The notes below the pieces were generated by a model. The model was not told the origin of the DNA, searched no databases, and saw only the letters and a program-made list of their open reading frames with translations. From Caulobacteraceae bacterium (GTDB lineage Bacteria; Pseudomonadota; Alphaproteobacteria; Caulobacterales; Caulobacteraceae), in NCBI GenBank assembly GCA_947456005.1, contig CANGRP010000013.1, positions 1-18,512 of the forward strand: a DNA stretch of 18,512 nt, in the 5' to 3' direction. Of this stretch, positions 14,057-18,512 are shown piece after piece. The translations under genes were made by a program, and so were the position numbers. The number at the start of each line of letters is the position of its first letter. Within the stretch, counting starts at the first letter, position 1.

Positions 14057-14805
14057 CCTCCGCCGCAGGAGGGGCAGTGGGGGTCCGGCGCGACCCTGAC
14101 GGTCCGGGTCACGGTCGAAAGGGCGTCATAGATAAGGAGCCGGCCCGCGAGGCTATCTCCGGCGCCCGTGATCAGCTTGATCGCCTCCAGCGCCATCATG
14201 GAGCCGATGACGCCGGCCAGGGCTCCGATCACGCCCACCGCCTGGCAGGTCTCAGCCTCGGGGGGAATCTCCGGGACCAGGCAGCGATAGCAGGGCCGCC
14301 CTGTGAAGACGCCGACCTGGCCGGTCCAACGGCCAATGGCGCCGGAGACCAGGGGGGTCCCGGTCGCCGTGCAGGCGTCGCTCACCGCCAGCCGGGTGGC
14401 GAAATCGTCCGTGCCGTCGAGGACGAGATCGAAGCCATCGATCAGGTCGCGGGCGTTCCGGGCGTCCACGGCGAGTTGCAGGGCCTGGGTTTCCACATGG
14501 GGATTGAGGTCGGTGAGCCGCCGCAGGCCCGCGTCCACCTTCGACCGGCCCCGGTCCGCGGAGGTGAAGATCACCTGCCTCTGGAGGTTGGAGGTCTCCA
14601 CCCGGTCGGGATCGGCGATCACCAGACCGCCCACCCCCGCCGCTGCCAGATAGAGGCTGGCCGGCGCGCCGAGTCCGCCCATGCCGACAATCAGGACGCG
14701 GGCGGCCCTGAGCTTCTGCTGACCCGGACCGCCGATCTCGCGCAGGACAAGGTGACGGGCGTAACGGTCAACTTCCTCGTCGCTGAAGGCCGGGCCGGGG
14801 CTCAC
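14038..14805 (-). CDS. HesA/MoeB/ThiF-family sulfur-carrier adenylyltransferase
   Basis: A 255-residue E1-like enzyme that adenylates the C-terminal glycine of a ubiquitin-like sulfur carrier (MoaD- or ThiS-type). The opening DRYARHLVLREIGGPGQQKL is typical, followed by the ATP loop GMGGLG at 41-46, the SNLQRQ segment near 72-77 with Lys89, and DGTDD at 130-134. Two CxxC pairs, Cys172/175 (CYRC) and Cys244/247 (CPSC), form the structural zinc site. Cys187 sits where ThiF-type enzymes have a reactive Cys. There is no rhodanese domain. No moaD or thiS is next to it, so MoeB versus ThiF cannot be decided. It starts at a GTG whose bases overlap the DUF2244 stop (4-nt overlap), which implies translational coupling. 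Confidence 0.93.
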   Translation of the reverse strand: MSPGPAFSDEEVDRYARHLVLREIGGPGQQKLRAARVLIVGMGGLGAPASLYLAAAGVGGLVIADPDRVETSNLQRQVIFTSADRGRSKVDAGLRRLTDLNPHVETQALQLAVDARNARDLIDGFDLVLDGTDDFATRLAVSDACTATGTPLVSGAIGRWTGQVGVFTGRPCYRCLVPEIPPEAETCQAVGVIGALAGVIGSMMALEAIKLITGAGDSLAGRLLIYDALSTVTRTVRVAPDPHCPSCGGGQPGGV

Positions 14806-15284
14806 CAGGCCAGGGCCCGCGGTCGCCGGGCCTGCTGGAGGGCGGCCTCCAGGCGGCGCTTCAGCTCCTCGCGGGCCTTGGGCCCGAGCGCCCGCCCGAC
14901 CGGAGCGTCGCGCCCAGACACCGACAGGCGAAGGTCCACGATCCGGTCGTCCTCGGTCTCGGCGGACAGGTGGGTGAAGGCGGTCGGGCCCTCCCAGATG
15001 AGGACGCGCCGGCGGGGGGTCTCCTCGGTGAGGCGCACCCGGCTCTCGGTCACCACCACGCGCTCGATCCGCCGGGCGGAGGCGAAGCTGACCGCGAAGG
15101 CGACAATCACGGCCAGGACGTCCAGGCCCAGGAAGATGGGGACCAGGGTGGCCCCCATGGACAGGAAGACCGCCGCCGTGACGCAGTGGATGGCGGTGAT
15201 GACGGAGATGAGGATGACGAAGCCCCGGTCCGAAAGGGACCGGTGCGGACGGATCTCGACATTCAGGAGTTCAAGATCGTTCAT
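14802..15284 (-). CDS. DUF2244 domain membrane protein
   Basis: A 160-residue inner-membrane protein of unknown function in the DUF2244 family. Two adjacent hydrophobic segments (about residues 21-41 and 45-68; GFVILISVITAIHCVTAA and VPIFLGLDVLAVIVAFAV) form a membrane hairpin. The C-terminal half (RIERVVVTESRVRLTEET and following strands, ending in a basic helix KAREELKRRLEAAL) is presumably cytosolic. The family often appears near respiratory or repair genes in alphaproteobacteria. The ATG at 15284 begins directly before the family start (LELLNVEIRPHRSL). It is coupled by a 4-nt overlap to the downstream MoeB/ThiF gene. Confidence 0.88.
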   Translation of the reverse strand: MNDLELLNVEIRPHRSLSDRGFVILISVITAIHCVTAAVFLSMGATLVPIFLGLDVLAVIVAFAVSFASARRIERVVVTESRVRLTEETPRRRVLIWEGPTAFTHLSAETEDDRIVDLRLSVSGRDAPVGRALGPKAREELKRRLEAALQQARRPRALAW

Positions 15285-15326
15285 CGCCAGATGACCTAGC
15301 CTGAGACGCGCCTCCGGGGAAGCCCT

Positions 15327-15782
15327 TCAGCGCCCGTGGCGACGGCGATTGAGGTCCAGCCGCACCCGCCGGAGAAGGGGCAGGGCTGCGGCGAGGTCCG
15401 GCGCCGGGAGGGCGGCGAGGAAGGTCTCCAGCAGGGGATCAAGAGCGGCGACCGCCTCGTCCCGCCGCCGACGGCCCTCGGGCGTCAGGGCGATGATCTT
15501 GGCCCGCCCGTCCCTGGGATCCTGGGACAGGTGGACCAGGCCGCGGGCTTCGAGGCGCTTCAGGAGGGCGGTGACCGCGCCCTTGGAGACCTGGAGCGCC
15601 CTGGCGAGCCGGGCCGGGGACTCCGTCCCGCCCCTGGCGACCAGATGGTTGAGGAGGCCGAAGCTGGCCATGCTGACGCCCTCCGGAAGCACGCGCTCCA
15701 TTTCCGTGCTGGCCAGCTGGTCGATCACAGAAACTGCGAGGAAGAACTCGAAGGCGACGGGATGCCGGGAGGGCGTGGTCAT
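15327..15782 (-). CDS. MarR-family regulator (copy 1, promoter-distal)
   Basis: A 151-residue winged-helix protein. The core VLPEGVSMASFGLLNHLVARGG is followed by the helix-turn-helix SPARLARALQVSKGAVTALLKRLEARGLV, and the wing with the MarR signature DPRDGRAKIIALTPEGRRRRDE. The frame is open upstream to 15851 (TTG), but the ATG at 15782 gives the same N-terminal length as the neighbouring MarR copy; the Shine-Dalgarno is weak for both. It is roughly half identical to the copy at 15863-16312 by eye, pointing to a tandem duplication. It lies 80 nt downstream of that gene and 42 nt upstream of DUF2244. The ligand is unknown. Confidence 0.9.
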   Translation of the reverse strand: MTTPSRHPVAFEFFLAVSVIDQLASTEMERVLPEGVSMASFGLLNHLVARGGTESPARLARALQVSKGAVTALLKRLEARGLVHLSQDPRDGRAKIIALTPEGRRRRDEAVAALDPLLETFLAALPAPDLAAALPLLRRVRLDLNRRRHGR

Positions 15783-15862
15783 CCGACGGAACTCAGAGGC
15801 GTCGCCGATAGGACGCCCTGTGCTGGTAGACGGAAAGTCCGGAGGCGGCAACGGTCAATGCG

Positions 15863-16312
15863 CTACAGGTCCCGGTTGTTGTCGAGGTACTCGCGGATCC
15901 TTCGGAGCTCGGGATGGATCCTGCGGATGGCCGCGAGGTCCATCTCGCTTTCGAAACGGGCCACGAGGGGCGCCGTCGCGTCGAGGGCGGCCTGTCGGGC
16001 GGCGTAGCCGTCGGGGGTGAGTCTCACCTTTTTTCCCCTGCCGTCCTTGGGGTCCGGCTCCAGGGTGATGAAACCTTCCGCTGAAAGCTTGCGGAGCACC
16101 CCGGTCACGGCTCCGCGCGTCACCTGGAGGGCGCGCGCCAGAGCGGCCGGGGAAGCGGTTTCCTGGCCCATCCGAACCATGTGATTCAACACGCCAAAGC
16201 CGGCAAGGGACAGGCCCCTTGGCAGCCTGCGCACCAGGAACGCGTCGACCAGCTGGTCGATGATCGCGATGTCCGTGAAAAACGCGTTCAGGTCCGGAGG
16301 TCGTTCGCTCAT
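15863..16312 (-). CDS. MarR-family regulator (copy 2, next to the Acg-type gene)
   Basis: A 149-residue MarR protein. RRLPRGLSLAGFGVLNHMVR leads into the helix-turn-helix SPAALARALQVTRGAVTGVLRKLSAEGF and the wing DPKDGRGKKVRLTPDGYAARQ. It begins at the ATG at 16312, 13 nt after the Acg-type gene. A GGAGG abuts the start codon with no spacing, so expression probably relies on coupling to the upstream gene. The N-terminal dimerisation segment (DIAIIDQLVDAFL) parallels that of copy 1. Given its place in the operon, it is the most likely protein to bind the two palindromes upstream of the Acg-type gene; that assignment is inference. Confidence 0.92.
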   Translation of the reverse strand: MSERPPDLNAFFTDIAIIDQLVDAFLVRRLPRGLSLAGFGVLNHMVRMGQETASPAALARALQVTRGAVTGVLRKLSAEGFITLEPDPKDGRGKKVRLTPDGYAARQAALDATAPLVARFESEMDLAAIRRIHPELRRIREYLDNNRDL

Positions 16313-16325
16313 CCTCCGGGTGTCG

Positions 16326-17468
16326 TCATACGCGGAGCAGATCGTCAAGCCTGCGCCTTGGCGTCGGTCCGCTCGGAGACGGCACGGCGCCGAGCCGGAC
16401 CAGCATCTGCACCGGCGCGTCAGGGCGAGCCCCGAGCAGGGATTGAACCCTTGCGTAGGGCCCGGCCATTTCCGGGAACTCCTGGAGGGCCATGCTCCAG
16501 GGGTGCATGGCCAGTCCCTGGACCGCGGCCGCGAGCTGGGCCCTGGCATAGGCGCGCCCCGCAGCGAGCTGGGCCGACCGATCCGCCGTCTCCGATCGGA
16601 TCCAGAAGAAGGCCGGTGTCGCCTCGATCATCTTCTCGAACATGTCGTTGCTGGACTTGCTGGCGTTGGAATTCGGATCGGCCAGGGCCTCTCGCGTCAG
16701 AATGCCCAGGCCGGCCATGACATCGATCATGCCCCCGGACAGGGCGATTCCGTCGGGGTTGCGCGCCACCTCCGCCTTCCCGATCCGGATCAGGTTGACG
16801 GACTCCATGTGGGTACGCTTCGTCCCGGTCTCGATCCGCCAGCCCTCCAGGCAGACGTCGATGAGGCTCCGCCGCAGACCGGCCTCCCGGGTCTCGCCGG
16901 GGATCAGTCCGGGCGCCTGGGCCGCCTGCAGAACGGCGGCCACCGCAGCGTCGGCCGGAGGCATCGGGACGAACGGCGCCTTCTCGGTCCGACGTTTCGG
17001 GATCTGCTCGAACAGAGGGCCGGGGGCGATGCCCGCTTCCGGCCTCAGCGTCACGCGGGCGAAGGGGCGATCATCCAGCGCGCCCTCCGGGGCGCCTTCC
17101 GGCCAGACCTGGATGTCTGCAGTTCGACCGATCCGGGGGGCCGACTGGGCGACCAGCTCAAGGAAGGCGCCGCACCCCAGGACAACCTGTCGACCGAAGG
17201 GGTCCGTCTCCGGCAGAAGGCGGGTCCGGTCGATGAAAAGGCTCATCGCGTCCGATCCCTCGAGCCGGATGAGCCAGGACTGCCGATTGTGCGGGTTCGG
17301 CGCCAGCAGACCGTGCGCGAGAACGAAGCGCCTTGGATCCGTCTCTCCCTGGCCGGGGTCCCTCCAGGCGGCGTAGGGGTCAGGCCCCGGAGCGGCGGCC
17401 ACGCATCCGGTGGTGGCCAGGATCGATGTGGCGGAAAGCACCTCGAGGATGTGGCGGCGGGTCGGCAT
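16326..17468 (-). CDS. Acg-type nitroreductase-fold protein with Tat-like signal
   Basis: A 380-residue protein of the Acg family (FMN-binding-fold nitroreductase relatives, named from the mycobacterial DosR-regulated Acg). The family motif NPHNRQSW is at 58-65, followed later by the KRRTEKAPF segment and a C-terminal half with HPWSMALQEFPEM. The N-terminus MPTRRHILEVLSATSILATTGC has a twin-arginine motif (TRRHIL) and a Cys at 22 with a poor lipobox, so export through Tat, possibly as a lipoprotein, is likely. Acg itself may sequester flavin rather than reduce nitro groups; activity here is not predictable. AGAGG lies 7 nt upstream of the ATG. It is the first gene of an operon with the MarR regulators and is probably repressed by one of them. 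Confidence 0.88.
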   Translation of the reverse strand: MPTRRHILEVLSATSILATTGCVAAAPGPDPYAAWRDPGQGETDPRRFVLAHGLLAPNPHNRQSWLIRLEGSDAMSLFIDRTRLLPETDPFGRQVVLGCGAFLELVAQSAPRIGRTADIQVWPEGAPEGALDDRPFARVTLRPEAGIAPGPLFEQIPKRRTEKAPFVPMPPADAAVAAVLQAAQAPGLIPGETREAGLRRSLIDVCLEGWRIETGTKRTHMESVNLIRIGKAEVARNPDGIALSGGMIDVMAGLGILTREALADPNSNASKSSNDMFEKMIEATPAFFWIRSETADRSAQLAAGRAYARAQLAAAVQGLAMHPWSMALQEFPEMAGPYARVQSLLGARPDAPVQMLVRLGAVPSPSGPTPRRRLDDLLRV

Positions 17469-17481
17469 GGCGGAACCTCTT

Positions 17482-17524
17482 GCTTAGGTCTAAACTAGAT
17501 AGCTTAGGTCTAAGCATTATGCAA
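17482..17524 (-). promoter_or_regulatory. promoter with tandem MarR-type operators (TTAGGTCTAA)
   Basis: GCTTAGGTCTAA occurs twice, at 17482-17493 and 17502-17513, exactly 20 bp apart. The second is a perfect palindrome GCTTAG-GT-CTAAGC (17502-17515); the first departs from symmetry at one base (17482-17495). On the minus strand a promoter TTGCATA (17518-17524), 14 bp, GCTATCTA (17496-17503) is positioned so that the perfect palindrome fills the spacer and the other copy covers the expected transcription start. This is classic steric repression of the Acg-marR-marR operon. The divergent nth gene could also be affected. Confidence 0.72.
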
Positions 17525-17562
17525 GACCTTGTCCTGGCCGCAGGGGACGGAGATGATCGGGC

Positions 17563-18243
17563 ATGTCCAAACCTCCCGCAAAGCGACGCGCCGCGCCCCG
17601 GAAATCCCCGGCGGAGCGCGCCAGGATCGAGGCCCTCCTTGAACGGTTCGAGGCGGCCGAGTCCGACCCCCGCACGGAGCTCAGCTATACCTCGCCCTAC
17701 ACCCTGCTCGCGGCGGTGGCCCTCTCCGCCCAGGCGACGGACGTCTCGGTGAACAAGGCCACGGCCCGTCTGTTCGCCGTCGCCGATACGCCCGCAAAGA
17801 TGCTGGCCCTCGGAGAGGAGGGGATCATCCCCTACATCGCCTCCATCGGCCTGTTCCGGACCAAGGCGAAGAACCTGGTGGCGGCGGCGCGCATCCTGGT
17901 CGAGCAGCACGGGGGCGAGGTTCCCCTCGAGCGGGAGGCCTTGCAGGGTCTTCCCGGCGTGGGCCGGAAGACCGCAAGCGTGGTGCTCAACGAGCTGGGC
18001 GTCGAGCCCGCCATCGCGGTCGACACCCATGTCTTCCGGGTCGCCCACCGCCTGGGGCTGGCCCGGGGCAAGACGCCCGACCAGGTCGAGCACGAGCTGA
18101 TGGCCGCCATTCCGGACCCTTGGCGGACCCGGGCGCACCACTGGCTCATCCTGCATGGCCGGTATGTCTGCCTTGCCCGGCGACCCAGGTGCGGCGCGTG
18201 CCCGGTGGCGGACCTGTGCGCTTCGCCGGAGAAGCTCCGCTAG
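17563..18243 (+). CDS. nth: endonuclease III (Nth)
   Basis: A 226-residue DNA glycosylase/AP lyase that removes oxidised pyrimidines in base-excision repair. The helix-hairpin-helix LPGVGRKTASVVL carries the catalytic Lys136, and Asp154 follows in VDTHVFRV, with the same 18-residue spacing as Lys120/Asp138 in E. coli. A C-terminal [4Fe-4S] motif is complete: Cys203, Cys210, Cys213 and Cys219 (C-x6-C-x2-C-x5-C). The basic N-terminal extension (MSKPPAKRRAAPRK) makes it slightly longer than the E. coli enzyme, as is usual in alphaproteobacteria. The ATG at 17563 has GGAG about 10 nt upstream. It is divergent from the Acg operon and 11 bp from the convergent PPIase gene. Confidence 0.96.
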   Translation: MSKPPAKRRAAPRKSPAERARIEALLERFEAAESDPRTELSYTSPYTLLAAVALSAQATDVSVNKATARLFAVADTPAKMLALGEEGIIPYIASIGLFRTKAKNLVAAARILVEQHGGEVPLEREALQGLPGVGRKTASVVLNELGVEPAIAVDTHVFRVAHRLGLARGKTPDQVEHELMAAIPDPWRTRAHHWLILHGRYVCLARRPRCGACPVADLCASPEKLR

Positions 18244-18254
18244 GTGGGTGGATC

Positions 18255-18512
18255 TCAGGGGCGTGGGCGGATGGGAACCTCGAGGTCACAGAGGCCGAGG
18301 TCGGCGCCCCGGGCCCGGCGCGCCTCGGCGATCCGGCGGGTGAAGGCCGGACCCGCCGGGTCCATCATCTCCAGACGCGGACGCTCCGCTTCGGGAAGGT
18401 CGGACGCTGGGCGCACACGGACCATCCGGTCCGGGCGGACCGGGGGCTCACCCGGGGCGATGGCCGCCAGCACCCCGGCCCCGGCGGCCAGCCGGCCCCA
18501 GACGGTGTAATC
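18255..18512 (-). CDS. cyclophilin-type peptidyl-prolyl cis-trans isomerase, C-terminal part
   Basis: The last 85 residues of a protein whose start lies beyond the right edge. The first visible residues DYTVWGRLAAGAGVLAAI are the conserved end of the cyclophilin barrel (DYTVWGxVxxGxxVLxxI). A family-specific tail follows (PDRMVRVRPASDLPEAERPRLEMM and a basic end VPIRPRP), as in the exported PPIases of Caulobacter-like bacteria. The catalytic Arg/Phe region is outside the window. The 3' end is 11 bp from the end of nth. Whether it carries a signal peptide cannot be seen. Confidence 0.85.
   Translation of the reverse strand, partial: DYTVWGRLAAGAGVLAAIAPGEPPVRPDRMVRVRPASDLPEAERPRLEMMDPAGPAFTRRIAEARRARGADLGLCDLEVPIRPRP

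Noticed and set aside
13744..15294. 516-codon plus-strand frame over the AbgT end, MoeB/ThiF and DUF2244 genes
   Set aside because: It crosses three real genes in the wrong frame or strand; no domain recognised.
1..18512. Search for CRISPR arrays, insertion-sequence ends, att sites and phage genes
   Set aside because: No regularly spaced repeats, transposase, integrase or phage protein motifs were seen; the tRNA-Gly shows no duplicated 3' end nearby.

Overview
The window is compact, high-GC (near 70% by eye) chromosomal DNA that looks like an alphaproteobacterium of the Caulobacteraceae (Caulobacter/Phenylobacterium type). The grounds are the fabA-fabB-fabI cluster, the run of a redox-active CnoX/YbbN, a LON-domain protein and a Trm112-like protein, a stand-alone ProXp-ala-type editing protein, DUF6065 and DUF6481 proteins, and several upstream regions that fit the Caulobacter housekeeping promoter pattern (TTGACGS, 10-14 bp, GCTANAWC). 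No transposon, phage, CRISPR or rRNA is visible. There is one tRNA, tRNA-Gly(GCC). No stretch above 300 bp lacks a gene; the longest is the roughly 170-260 bp upstream of the tetR-type gene.

Layout. 49-1554 (-): a two-gene operon of an NADP-binding F420-reductase-like protein and an alpha/beta hydrolase, divergent from a HxlR regulator (1625-2020, +). 2066-3381 (-): DUF6481 protein, tRNA-Gly and DUF6065 protein, the last divergent from ProXp-ala (3484, +). 4057-5838 (+): cnoX, LON-domain protein and Trm112-like protein. 5846-7087 (-): a UbiH/COQ6-family flavin hydroxylase, divergent from a TetR/AefR-like regulator (7345-7953) that is preceded by a possible 29-codon leader ORF. 7978-10594 (-): the fatty-acid operon fabA-fabB-fabI, transcribed in that order, with an exported SH3-domain protein upstream (10686-11240). 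11321-12307 (+): a D-2-hydroxyacid dehydrogenase of the glyoxylate/hydroxypyruvate reductase type. 12458-14056 (+): an AbgT-family transporter. 14038-15284 (-): a DUF2244 membrane protein translationally coupled to a MoeB/ThiF-type adenylyltransferase. 15327-17468 (-): an Acg-type nitroreductase-fold protein followed by two paralogous MarR regulators. 17563-18243 (+): nth. 18255-18512 (-): the C-terminal end of a cyclophilin-type prolyl isomerase that runs off the window.

How it works together. Most genes are housekeeping: unsaturated fatty-acid synthesis (FabA/FabB/FabI), ubiquinone biosynthesis, protein quality control (CnoX, PPIase), tRNA proofreading (ProXp-ala) and base-excision repair (Nth). 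Three small regulator-plus-enzyme modules (HxlR/oxidoreductase/hydrolase, TetR near the hydroxylase, MarR-MarR-Acg) are the accessory part. The best-supported regulatory signal is a tandem pair of GCTTAG-GT-CTAAGC palindromes, two helical turns apart, overlying the predicted promoter of the Acg-MarR-MarR operon. I found no convincing new defence or mobile system; the second-look items are regulatory DNA and a few atypical enzymes.
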